From Paludibacteraceae bacterium (GTDB taxonomy: Bacteria; Bacteroidota; Bacteroidia; Bacteroidales; Paludibacteraceae), in contig JAFWOU010000019.1 of the NCBI GenBank assembly GCA_017509715.1, positions 62,001 to 126,000 on the forward strand: 64,000 nt of DNA. Direction: 5' to 3'. Position numbers and translations under genes: made by a program. Below, one piece after another: positions 1 to 7,164 of this stretch. The notes beneath the pieces were generated by a model that was given only the letters and a program-made list of their open reading frames with translations, had not been told where the DNA came from and did not search any database. Every line of letters starts with the position of its first letter. Position 1 is the first letter of the stretch.

Positions 1-1
1 G

Positions 2-124
2 CGCTCCACGCAGCAGATGATTCAGAAAGGAATGGAGAACGCCAAGCGGTTCTCCTGGGATAAGACATACCGACAGACTAAACAAGTATATGAAAATATC
101 TATCATAACCATCACCTACAATAG
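2..124 (+). CDS. C-terminal end of a glycosyltransferase (partial)
   Basis: The frame is open from the window edge and ends at TAG 122-124. The last 40 residues (…NAKRFSWDKTYRQTKQVYENI…) look like the C-terminal helix of a GT-B glycosyltransferase (GT1/GT4), in which a 'FSW' motif precedes the last helix. It overlaps the next gene by 35 bases, which points to translational coupling within a surface-polysaccharide cluster. The catalytic part lies outside the window, so the donor and acceptor sugars cannot be inferred. Confidence 0.6.
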   Translation, partial: RSTQQMIQKGMENAKRFSWDKTYRQTKQVYENIYHNHHLQ

Positions 125-860
125 CGCCCGTACCATACAGCGTGCGTTGGAGAGTGTGCAGAGCCAGACTTACAAGGATATTGAGCATATCATTGTAGAC
201 GGTGCTTCGACCGATGGTACGAAGGAACTGATTGAGGACTATGCAGAGAAGGTACAAAGCCACAAGGGACTAGGTACGAAGGAAGTGCGATGGGTGTCGG
301 AGAAGGACAAAGGTATCTACGATGCGCTCAACAAGGGTATCCGCATGGCTACGGGCGATGCGATCGGTTTTCTGCATTCCGATGACGTGTTCTATAGCAC
401 GGACTCGGTAGCACATATCGCCCGGGCGCTGGAGGAAGAGGGCGTGCAGGTGGTGTATGGCGATCTGCAGTACTGCAACGGCGAGAAAGTGGTGCGCCGC
501 TGGAAGAGCAACGACTTCAACCCGTGTGCACTCAAATATGGCTGGATGCCGCCCCACCCGACGGTCTATGTGCGCCGCGAGGTGTATCAGGAGGTAGGCG
601 AATACGACGAGTGGTTTCGTATCTCTGCCGACTATGACATGATGCTTCGTATCTTCACGGCCGGTTATCGGAGTCGTTACCTGCCGGAAGTGCTGGTGTC
701 AATGGAGGTAGGTGGTGCGAGCAACAAGAACACCAAGGCACGGCTCTCTAAGACCCAGGAAGACTATATCGTGCTGAAGAAAAACCACGTCGGAGCCGGC
801 TATCTGACCGTGGCTTGCAAACAGTTGCGCAAAGTAAAGCAGTTTATCCGCAAAGAGTAA
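90..860 (+). CDS. Family 2 glycosyltransferase (WcaA-like)
   Basis: This is a 256-residue GT-A enzyme, probably adding a sugar to a lipid-linked glycan at the inner membrane. The N-terminal strand ISIITITYNS and the nucleotide-binding motif VDGASTDGT (about residues 36-44) are typical of GT2. The metal-binding DxD is HSDD at about 96-99, and the acceptor-side segment ISADYDMMLR sits near residue 190. There is no membrane segment, so it should act on the cytoplasmic face. The start overlaps the upstream glycosyltransferase, and the next transferase begins 5 bases after the stop, so the three genes form one operon. Residues 54-64 are encoded by a degenerate four-word repeat. The sugar specificity cannot be read from the sequence. 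Confidence 0.85.
   Translation: MKISIITITYNSARTIQRALESVQSQTYKDIEHIIVDGASTDGTKELIEDYAEKVQSHKGLGTKEVRWVSEKDKGIYDALNKGIRMATGDAIGFLHSDDVFYSTDSVAHIARALEEEGVQVVYGDLQYCNGEKVVRRWKSNDFNPCALKYGWMPPHPTVYVRREVYQEVGEYDEWFRISADYDMMLRIFTAGYRSRYLPEVLVSMEVGGASNKNTKARLSKTQEDYIVLKKNHVGAGYLTVACKQLRKVKQFIRKE
249..281. repeat. Four-word element, word AAGGTAC (degenerate), inside GT2 gene
   Basis: Four related words (7, 8, 7 and 7 bases) of the AAGGTAC type lie in the coding frame and encode roughly VQSHKGLGTKE. This is the weakest member of the dispersed element family in this window. The same word type recurs in rsmA. Confidence 0.5.
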
Positions 861-865
861 AAGCG

Positions 866-1684
866 ATGCTCAACATATCGATCGTACTATATCATCCGCG
901 GTGGGAACAGGAGGTGCTGCCTCTTGTGGAGGAACTGTTGCGCGTTAAGAACCTCAGGAAACTGTACCTGATTGATAATTCGGAAGAGGAGGCGAATGGC
1001 GAATGGTGCCTCCGGGCACTCCGAGATAGAGCGAAGGGGCAGAAGTTGCGCTATATTTTCAACGGGCAGAATTTGGGCTATGGTCGGGCGCATAACATCG
1101 CGCTCAGGGAGAGCGTGTTCTATAAGACGCCCTTCCACCTCGTGATGAACAGCGACATACAGGTGCGGGCGGAGGATATCGACCAGATGCACGACTTCAT
1201 GATGCAGACGCCGGAGGTGGGGCAACTCATGCCGCGCGTCATCTCGCCCGACGGAATGCAGCAGTACTTAGCGAAGCGTCTTCCGACGCCGCTGGATGTC
1301 TTTGGACGTCGCTTCCTGCCGGCATGGCTCATGGCGCGCCGAAACCGCCGTTACGAGTTGCGCGACCTGGACCTGACGCGTCCGCAGAATGCGCCGTACC
1401 TAAGCGGATGCTTTATGTTTCTAAGGATGGAGGCGGTGCTCCAGGCTCGGCTGTTCGACGAGCGCTACTTTATGTACCCCGAGGATATCGACCTGACGCG
1501 CACCATTCATCGCAACTGGCTCACGCTCTACTATCCGGCTTGGACTATTACGCACGCACATACGCGGGCATCTTATAAGGAAAAGCACATGCTCCGAATT
1601 CATATCCGGAACATGTGCCGCTATTTCAATAAGTGGGGATGGTTGTTCGATAAAGAGCGCACGCTCTTCAACAATAGCCTATAA
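866..1684 (+). CDS. Family 2 glycosyltransferase (rhamnosyltransferase-like)
   Basis: A 272-residue GT2 enzyme of the WbbL/rhamnosyltransferase type. It begins LNISIVLYHP and has LIDNSE (about 35-40), a NSD metal motif (about 95-97), the acceptor-loop signature SGCFMFLR (about 180) and the FMYPEDIDLTRTIH block (about 201-214) typical of the family. ATG 866 is chosen because it follows the previous stop by 5 bases and starts the first strand of the fold; an upstream in-frame start would overlap the previous gene. It probably extends the same surface glycan. Its stop codon is the first TAA of the repeat array that follows. Confidence 0.85.
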   Translation: MLNISIVLYHPRWEQEVLPLVEELLRVKNLRKLYLIDNSEEEANGEWCLRALRDRAKGQKLRYIFNGQNLGYGRAHNIALRESVFYKTPFHLVMNSDIQVRAEDIDQMHDFMMQTPEVGQLMPRVISPDGMQQYLAKRLPTPLDVFGRRFLPAWLMARRNRRYELRDLDLTRPQNAPYLSGCFMFLRMEAVLQARLFDERYFMYPEDIDLTRTIHRNWLTLYYPAWTITHAHTRASYKEKHMLRIHIRNMCRYFNKWGWLFDKERTLFNNSL

Positions 1685-1736
1685 CCCGTAACCTGTAACC
1701 CGTAACCTGTAACCCGTAACCTGTAACCCGTAACCC
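1682..1736. repeat. Array of eight 7-base words (TAACCCG/TAACCTG)
   Basis: Alternating TAACCCG and TAACCTG units run without a break from the stop codon of the upstream glycosyltransferase (TAA 1682-1684) to the base before the stop codon of the convergent antiporter gene (1737). Eight words equals twice the usual four. No other intergenic sequence is present and no classical terminator is seen. Confidence 0.95.
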
Positions 1737-2735
1737 TTACACCGACATCAGTCGGTAGCTCAAATAGCCTGCATATACTAATAACAGTACGGCGCCTCCC
1801 CAGCGCTTGAGTTCACGTTCGCGGTTGGTCTTCACCAGCAACCATACCAATATGCTGCCCAGCGCAGCCATCCAGGCATCTACTTCTATCCCATCGTAAG
1901 CCGGCAACGGACGCACCATAGCACTCGTGGCCAGTACGAAGAAGACGTTGAAGATATTCGAACCGATCACGTTACCCAACGCGATGTCGCAGTTGTGCTT
2001 AAAGGCCGCCATGACCGACGTCGCCAATTCCGGCAACGAGGTGCCCAGTGCCACTACCGTCAGACCTATCACAGCCTCCGACACGCCGCAGCGCGTAGCG
2101 AGATCCACCGCACTCTTGACGATCAGTTCACCACCTATCACCAGTCCGGCGATACCCACCAACATCAGCAGGATAGCCTTGCCGGTACTCATCGGTTGGG
2201 TACTTGGTACTTCGTCACTTGGTACTTCATCCGGATGGTCCTTGGCATGGCGGAAGGTATTGTAGAGGAATATGCAAAAGAGCAGCAAGAGCAGTATACC
2301 GCCCAAACGACTGATACCGCGTCCCTCTTCGCCAAAGGGACTCTGTACGGCTACCGCGCCAAACACCAGTATACCGGCGATGATCGACATCGGGATGTCG
2401 AAGTCGCGACTATGCTTCTGTGATACCACGGGATATACCAGCGCCGTCAGACCCAGGATGACGAAGGTATTGATGATATTCGAACCCAGGATATTGGTGA
2501 TGGCCAGGTCGGTACTGCCCTCGGCCACCGACACCATATTCACCACAAACTCCGGCATCGACGTACCAAAAGCTACGACGGTCAGACCGATTACCAAATC
2601 GCTGATACCGAATCGTTTAGCAATAGATGACGCACCGTCCACGAGCCAGTCAGCGCCCTTCACCAGAGCCACAAAACCGACCACGATAAACACGATCGCC
2701 ACCCATATACCATATGAAAGCCAGCTTTCAATCAT
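1737..2735 (-). CDS. CaCA-family sodium/calcium (cation) antiporter, YrbG-like
   Basis: A 332-residue inner-membrane antiporter exchanging Ca2+ (or another cation) for Na+ or H+. Two homologous halves are seen. The first carries GLTVVAFGTSMPEF plus a GSNIINT segment; the second carries GLTVVALGTSLPEL plus GSNIFNV. These are the alpha-1 and alpha-2 repeats that form the ion site, including the acidic residue after TS.P. About ten hydrophobic segments are present. The polar linker between the halves contains DEVPSDEVPS, encoded by a four-word repeat. ATG 2735 (MIESWL) is preferred; a TTG two codons upstream is possible but lies in a repeat. Confidence 0.9.
   Translation of the reverse strand: MIESWLSYGIWVAIVFIVVGFVALVKGADWLVDGASSIAKRFGISDLVIGLTVVAFGTSMPEFVVNMVSVAEGSTDLAITNILGSNIINTFVILGLTALVYPVVSQKHSRDFDIPMSIIAGILVFGAVAVQSPFGEEGRGISRLGGILLLLLFCIFLYNTFRHAKDHPDEVPSDEVPSTQPMSTGKAILLMLVGIAGLVIGGELIVKSAVDLATRCGVSEAVIGLTVVALGTSLPELATSVMAAFKHNCDIALGNVIGSNIFNVFFVLATSAMVRPLPAYDGIEVDAWMAALGSILVWLLVKTNRERELKRWGGAVLLLVYAGYLSYRLMSV
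2198..2227. repeat. Four-word element, word GGTACTT (AAGTACC), inside antiporter gene
   Basis: Four words of 7-8 bases lie in frame within the antiporter gene and encode the loop between the two membrane halves, where an insertion should be tolerated. Confidence 0.8.
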
Positions 2736-2763
2736 TTTCAAATTTCAAATTTTAAATGTTAGA
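2736..2763. repeat. Four-word element, word TTTCAAA (TTTGAAA)
   Basis: Four 7-base words fill almost all of the gap between the ychF stop (2770) and the antiporter start (2735), reading leftward. The word nearest the antiporter ends against its ATG. Confidence 0.85.
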
Positions 2764-2769
2764 CTCCAT

Positions 2770-3876
2770 TTATACATTAAAAAGGAAGTGCATAATATCA
2801 CCATCTTGCACCAGGTAGTCCTTGCCCTCGATGCCCAGTTTACCGGCCGCGCGGCATTGCGACTCACCGCCCAGCGCGATATAGTCTTCGTACTTAATCA
2901 CCTCGGCACGGATGAAGCCGCGTTCAAAGTCGGTATGGATCACGCCGGCACATTGCGGGGCTTTCGAACCGGCCTTGAAAGTCCAGGCACGCACCTCGTC
3001 CGAACCCGCCGTGAAGAACGTACGCAGGTTCAGCAAGGCGTAGGCCGACTTGATCAGACGGTTGACGCCCGACTCCTGCAGACCAATCTCCTCCAGGAAC
3101 ATCTGGCGCTCCTCGTAGGTCTCCAGTTCGGCAATCTCGCTCTCTATCTTGGCGGCGAGTACGAGCACTTGGGCATCTTCGTCCTTGACGGCTTCGCGCA
3201 CGCGCTCTACGTAGGCATTGCCGCTGACGGCACTCGCCTCATCCACGTTGCAGACGTACATGACGGGCTTGTTGGTCAGCAGAAACATCTCGCGGGCACA
3301 CAGTTCCTGGTCCTTGTTGTCCAGTTCTACGGTGCGCGCATTGCGTCCCTGCGAAAGGGCCTCGCGGTATTTTTCCAGCACCTCGAGCGACAGCTTGGCC
3401 TGCTTGTCACCACCGGCACGGGCGGCTTTCTCGCATTTCTGGATGCGACTCTCAACGGTCTCCAGATCCTTGAGTTGCAACTCGGCATCGATGATCTCCT
3501 TGTCGCGCACCGGATCTACCGTGCCGTCCACATGCACCACATTATCATCGTCAAAGCAGCGCAGCACATGGATGATAGCATCCGTCTCGCGGATGTTGGC
3601 CAGGAACTTATTGCCGAGTCCCTCGCCCTTGCTGGCACCCTTCACCAGTCCGGCGATATCGACGATCTCCACCGTGGTAGGTATCACGCCGCGCTCGGGC
3701 TTGCATAGGTCACCCAACTTGATGAGTCGCTCATCCGGCACGGTGATCACGCCCACGTTAGGCTCTATCGTGCAGAACGGAAAATTGGCCGACTGCGCCT
3801 TGGCGTTACTCAAACAGTTAAAAAGGGTCGATTTGCCCACATTCGGCAAACCCACTATTCCACATTGTAAAGACAT
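2770..3876 (-). CDS. ychF: Redox-regulated ATPase YchF (Obg-family P-loop protein)
   Basis: A 368-residue universally conserved ribosome-associated nucleotidase. The P-loop GLPNVGKST (residues 8-16), the G3 motif DIAGLV (about 73-78) and NVDE in place of the usual NKxD explain the ATP preference known for YchF. A coiled-coil helical domain follows. The C-terminal TGS domain runs from about residue 280 (TFFTAGSDEVRAWTF) to the end. Length matches the family (about 363-370). It has its own leftward promoter at 3945-3975, one of the best copies of the extended promoter in this window. The antiporter gene lies 34 bases downstream and is probably co-transcribed. Confidence 0.96.
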   Translation of the reverse strand: MSLQCGIVGLPNVGKSTLFNCLSNAKAQSANFPFCTIEPNVGVITVPDERLIKLGDLCKPERGVIPTTVEIVDIAGLVKGASKGEGLGNKFLANIRETDAIIHVLRCFDDDNVVHVDGTVDPVRDKEIIDAELQLKDLETVESRIQKCEKAARAGGDKQAKLSLEVLEKYREALSQGRNARTVELDNKDQELCAREMFLLTNKPVMYVCNVDEASAVSGNAYVERVREAVKDEDAQVLVLAAKIESEIAELETYEERQMFLEEIGLQESGVNRLIKSAYALLNLRTFFTAGSDEVRAWTFKAGSKAPQCAGVIHTDFERGFIRAEVIKYEDYIALGGESQCRAAGKLGIEGKDYLVQDGDIMHFLFNV

Positions 3877-3944
3877 CTTTATTTTCTTATTTAATCATTT
3901 ACACTTTTTTTTTCATTTTTTTCATTTCGCTTGAAAAGCGACTG

Positions 3945-3975
3945 CAAAATTACTGCTTTTTTTTGAGATATGCAA
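3945..3975 (-). promoter_or_regulatory. Bacteroidota promoter for ychF
   Basis: On the minus strand: a TTG box, 20 bases, then TAATTTTG (plus-strand CAAAATTA 3945-3952). The spacer CATATCTC…AAAAGCAG matches other promoters in the window. The start should fall a few bases left of 3945. Confidence 0.8.
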
Positions 3976-4012
3976 TTTTTTCATGCATTTCTCAAATAAT
4001 TTTGCATAAAGA

Positions 4013-4044
4013 TTTGCATATATGCAGTTTTTTTTGTACCTTTG
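4013..4044 (+). promoter_or_regulatory. Bacteroidota promoter for mdh
   Basis: TTTG 4013-4016, a 20-base spacer beginning CATATATG, then TACCTTTG 4037-4044. The resulting leader of about 90 bases contains an alternating purine-pyrimidine GC-rich tract (4059-4093). Confidence 0.8.
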
Positions 4045-4142
4045 CGGGCTGAAGTACGAGTGCGCACGCGCACGGCGCGCACAAGCACGCGAAACATAGC
4101 ATAAAAACGGAATAATTTAATAAACTAAAAAATATACACATT

Positions 4143-5084
4143 ATGTCAAAAGTAACTGTTGTTGGCGCAGGCAATGTAGGAGCAACCTGCGCAAATGTAT
4201 TGGCCGTAAATGAGGTGGCTAACGAAGTATGTCTGATTGATATCAAGGAGGGTTTTGCCGAGGGTAAGGCTATGGATATCATGCAAACGGCTCAGTTGAT
4301 GGGTTTTGACACCGTTGTTGAGGGTGTGACCAACGACTACAGCAAGACGGCCGGTTCGGACGTTGTGATCATCACTTCGGGTCTGCCCCGTAAGCCGGGT
4401 ATGACGCGCGAGGAGTTGATCGGCGTGAATGCAGGTATCGTGAAGTCGGTTTGCGACCAGGTGCTGACCTACAGCCCGAACGCTATCCTCGTAGTAGTCA
4501 GCAACCCGATGGATACGATGGCTTACCTGACGCTCCACGCTCTGGGTCTGCCGCGTAACCGCGTGATCGGTATGGGTGGTGCGCTGGATAGTGCACGTCT
4601 GAAATACTTCCTGAGCCAGGCGCTCAAGTGCAACGCCAACGACGTAGACGGTTTCGTGATCGGTGGCCACGGCGACACGACCATGATCCCGCTGACCTCG
4701 TACACGACCTACAAGGGTATCCCCGTTACCGAGTTCCTCTCGAAAGAAGAGCTGGAGAACGTGGTTAAGAGCACGATGGTAGGCGGTGCTACGCTGACCG
4801 GTCTGCTCGGCACGAGCGCATGGATGGCTCCGGGTGCTGCAGCTGCTTCGGTAGCAGAGGCTATCATCAAGGACCAGAAGAAGATGATCCCGTGCTCGGC
4901 TGCCCTGGAGGGTGAGTATGGCATGAAGGACATCACCATCGGTGTGCCCTGTATCATCGGCCGCAAGGGTATCGAGAAGGTGCTGGAGCTCAAGATCTCG
5001 GACGAGGAGATGAAGAAACTCCGCGAGAGCGAGGCAGCCGTTCGCAAGACTACCGCCGTGCTCAAAGATCTGAATGTTCTTTAA
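4143..5084 (+). CDS. mdh: Malate dehydrogenase
   Basis: A 313-residue NAD-dependent enzyme interconverting malate and oxaloacetate, used in Bacteroidales mainly in the reductive succinate branch. It is of the LDH-like (type III) class: the Rossmann motif GAGNVGA is at residues 8-14, the substrate loop GLPRKPGMTR with its arginines at about 80-89, VSNPMD at about 119-124 and the catalytic histidine in GGHGD at about 174-178. Full length for the family. It has its own strong promoter. The stop is followed directly by a four-word repeat and then the serine palmitoyltransferase gene. Confidence 0.96.
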   Translation: MSKVTVVGAGNVGATCANVLAVNEVANEVCLIDIKEGFAEGKAMDIMQTAQLMGFDTVVEGVTNDYSKTAGSDVVIITSGLPRKPGMTREELIGVNAGIVKSVCDQVLTYSPNAILVVVSNPMDTMAYLTLHALGLPRNRVIGMGGALDSARLKYFLSQALKCNANDVDGFVIGGHGDTTMIPLTSYTTYKGIPVTEFLSKEELENVVKSTMVGGATLTGLLGTSAWMAPGAAAASVAEAIIKDQKKMIPCSAALEGEYGMKDITIGVPCIIGRKGIEKVLELKISDEEMKKLRESEAAVRKTTAVLKDLNVL

Positions 5085-5086
5085 TT

Positions 5087-5114
5087 AGTCGAAAGTCGAA
5101 AGTCAAAAGTCAAA
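5087..5114. repeat. Four-word element, word AGTCGAA/AGTCAAA (mdh-spt junction)
   Basis: Four 7-base words followed by AGC sit between the mdh stop (5084) and the spt start (5124). Including one base before and the AGC, the element is 32 bases (5086-5117), the same length as the copies at 6306, 12331, 12823 and 27118. Confidence 0.95.
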
Positions 5115-5123
5115 AGCTTTTAT

Positions 5124-6305
5124 ATGGATTTATTTGAAAAATGTGACCATTTCGAGACCCTGAAGCAAGTGCGTCAAATGGGAATCTATCCCTATTTCCA
5201 CGAACTGGAGTCTCGCCAGGCCCCCATCGTGAAGATGGAGAACCATCGCGTCATCATGTTGGGTAGCAACAACTACCTCGGCTTCACCGAAAACGAGGCA
5301 GTTATCAAGGCCGGTCACGAAGCGCTGGATAAGTACGGCACAGGTGTGTCGGGTAGCCGTTTTCTGAACGGCACGCTCGACCTGCACCTGCAGCTGGAGC
5401 GCGAGATAGCCGCCTTCACGGGCTATGAGGAGTGTATGACCGTTTCGACGGGTTTCCAGACCAACCTCGCTATCATCTCGGCTATCTGCGGTAAGGATGA
5501 CTATATCCTGAACGACCGCGAGAACCACGCCTCCATTTACGATGCATGCCGACTCAGTTATGCCAAGGTGCTTCGTTATCGCCACTCCGACATGGAGGAC
5601 CTGGAGCGCCAACTGAAAGCCATACCCGAGACCGCAGGCAAACTGATCATCACCGATGGTGTATTCTCCATGCGCGGCGACATATGCCGTCTGCCGGAGA
5701 TATGCGCCCTGGCCGAGAAATACAACGCTCGTGTCATGGTGGACGATGCCCACGGCTTCGGTGTGCTGGGTCCCGGTGGACGCGGTACGGCTGCCCATTT
5801 CGGCCTGACCGACAAGGTGGACATCACGATGTTGACGTTCTCCAAGTCGCTGGCTAGTATCGGCGGTTGTATGCTGGCATCGCACCGCGTAGCCGACTGG
5901 CTGCGCCACGTGAGCCGTCCGTTCATCTTCTCGGCAAGTATCACCCCCTGCTCCGCAGCCACCGCTCTGGAGGCGCTCCATCAGCTCATTCTGGACCCCG
6001 AACGTCCTACTCGACTGATGAATATTGCCAAGTACTTCCAGAAGCAACTGCTGGCAGCCGACGTGAAGATCATCGAGGCTCCGACGCCTATCGTTCCGAT
6101 CTTTACTTACAAGACGCTCGATACACTCTTCTACGGCAAGAAGATGTTCGACGAGGGCGTGTATGTCAACCCCGTGATGGCGCCGGCATGCGTAGAGGGC
6201 GAGTGCCTGCTGCGCACCACGCTCATGGCTACGCATACCGAACCCATCATCGACGAGGCCGTAGAGATCATCTCGCGCGTACTGAAAGAGGGAGTGCCGT
6301 TCTAA
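5124..6305 (+). CDS. spt: Serine palmitoyltransferase-like alpha-oxoamine synthase
   Basis: A 393-residue PLP enzyme of the alpha-oxoamine synthase family, probably condensing L-serine with a long-chain acyl-CoA to 3-ketodihydrosphingosine, the first step of sphingolipid synthesis. Features: GSNNYLGF (about 48-55), GSRFLNGT (about 75-82), VDDAHGFGVLG (about 203-213) and the PLP lysine in FSKSLAS (about 240). From memory of the family, the N-terminal MGIYPYFHELE segment resembles the Bacteroides enzyme. The adjacent short-chain reductase fits the second step. Alternatives are 2-amino-3-ketobutyrate CoA ligase or BioF; no threonine dehydrogenase or biotin genes are nearby. Confidence 0.8.
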   Translation: MDLFEKCDHFETLKQVRQMGIYPYFHELESRQAPIVKMENHRVIMLGSNNYLGFTENEAVIKAGHEALDKYGTGVSGSRFLNGTLDLHLQLEREIAAFTGYEECMTVSTGFQTNLAIISAICGKDDYILNDRENHASIYDACRLSYAKVLRYRHSDMEDLERQLKAIPETAGKLIITDGVFSMRGDICRLPEICALAEKYNARVMVDDAHGFGVLGPGGRGTAAHFGLTDKVDITMLTFSKSLASIGGCMLASHRVADWLRHVSRPFIFSASITPCSAATALEALHQLILDPERPTRLMNIAKYFQKQLLAADVKIIEAPTPIVPIFTYKTLDTLFYGKKMFDEGVYVNPVMAPACVEGECLLRTTLMATHTEPIIDEAVEIISRVLKEGVPF

Positions 6306-6337
6306 TAGTCGAAAGTCGATAGTCAAAAGTCGAAAGC
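6306..6337. repeat. Four-word element, word AGTCGAA, filling the spt-SDR junction
   Basis: The 32-base element (base + four AGTCGAA-type words + AGC) begins on the base after the spt TAA and ends on the base before the ATG of the next gene. The whole intergenic gap is therefore the repeat. Confidence 0.97.
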
Positions 6338-7141
6338 ATGCGGACGCTGGTAATATCAGGTGGCAGTAGTGGCATCGGCCGGGCAACAACCGAGCTATTT
6401 GCCTCTCGCGGATGGCAAGTGTATGAACTCTCGCGCAGGAATTTGGGCGAAAGGCGAATGGCTAATGGCGAAAGCCTGATTACGCATATTACCTGCGACG
6501 TGACGGACGAGGACAGTTGCCGTAAGGCGATCCAGGAGGTGCTCCGTCAGACTGACCATATCGACGTCTTTATCTCCAATGCCGGTTACGGTATATCGGG
6601 TGCTATCGAGTTCACCAAGATAGCCGACGCCGAGCACCAGATGGACGTCAACTTCATGGGTGCGGTGCGCCTGACGCAGGCCGTACTGCCCCAGCTGCGC
6701 AAGCAACACGGCGGACGCATCATCTACACCTCCAGCGTGGCAGCTACGCTGGCCGTGCCCTACCAGGCTTTCTATTCGGCCAGCAAGGCCGCTATCAACG
6801 CCATGGCGCTGGCGCTGCAGAACGAGGTACGGGAGTTTGGCATACGCGTGTCGGTCATGATGCCCGGCGACGTAAGTACCGGTTTCACCGATGCCCGCGA
6901 CAAATCCACGGCCGGTGAGGACATCTACCAGAGCGCCAACAAGGCTATCACCACGATGGAACGTGACGAGCGCGGCGGAATGAGTCCCATGCAGATGGCC
7001 CGACTCTTCTACCACATCGCTACATGCCGCAACCCGCGGCCGCAGTACGTGGGTGGATTCTCGTACCGGGTGCTATGCTTCCTGGACCTCATATTGCCGA
7101 AACGGCTTGTGAACTGGATAGAGTGGAAAGTTTATAGTTGA
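6338..7141 (+). CDS. Short-chain dehydrogenase/reductase, candidate 3-ketodihydrosphingosine reductase
   Basis: A 267-residue classical SDR. The NAD(P) motif GGSSGIG is at residues 8-14, NAG(YG) at about 86-88, and the catalytic Ser-Tyr-Lys as SSVAA…YSASK (Ser about 132, Tyr about 146, Lys about 150). The arginine-rich region after the glycine motif (LSRR) favours NADPH. From position directly after the serine palmitoyltransferase gene, I infer the second sphingolipid step, reduction of 3-ketodihydrosphingosine; SDR sequence alone does not fix the substrate. The N-terminal segment GERRMANGES is encoded by a four-word repeat. The TGA stop lies inside the following repeat. Confidence 0.85.
   Translation: MRTLVISGGSSGIGRATTELFASRGWQVYELSRRNLGERRMANGESLITHITCDVTDEDSCRKAIQEVLRQTDHIDVFISNAGYGISGAIEFTKIADAEHQMDVNFMGAVRLTQAVLPQLRKQHGGRIIYTSSVAATLAVPYQAFYSASKAAINAMALALQNEVREFGIRVSVMMPGDVSTGFTDARDKSTAGEDIYQSANKAITTMERDERGGMSPMQMARLFYHIATCRNPRPQYVGGFSYRVLCFLDLILPKRLVNWIEWKVYS
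6445..6472. repeat. Four-word element, word GGCGAA(A/T), inside SDR gene
   Basis: Four in-frame 7-base words followed by AGC (32 bases as 6444-6475) encode about GERRMANGES, between beta-strand 2 (ending LSRR) and the next strand (LITHITCDV). The same word appears at the uvrC start and, in two copies, near 990-1007. Confidence 0.85.
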
Positions 7142-7164
7142 TTAGTTGATGGGTTGATTAGTTG
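7133..7164. repeat. Four 8-base words (ATTAGTTG) at the SDR-ldcA junction
   Basis: Four octamers TATAGTTG, ATTAGTTG, ATGGGTTG, ATTAGTTG are followed by ATGG. The TGA that ends the SDR gene and the ATG (7165) that starts ldcA are both made from repeat words. Confidence 0.95.

Noticed and set aside
1682-1736. Possible CRISPR array or telomere-like repeat
   Set aside because: The repeats are 7 bases with no spacers and no cas genes are nearby; the same words occur inside genes.
5130-6389. 419-codon frame on the minus strand
   Set aside because: It lies opposite spt, which is a well-defined PLP enzyme; composition gives long antisense frames in this genome.
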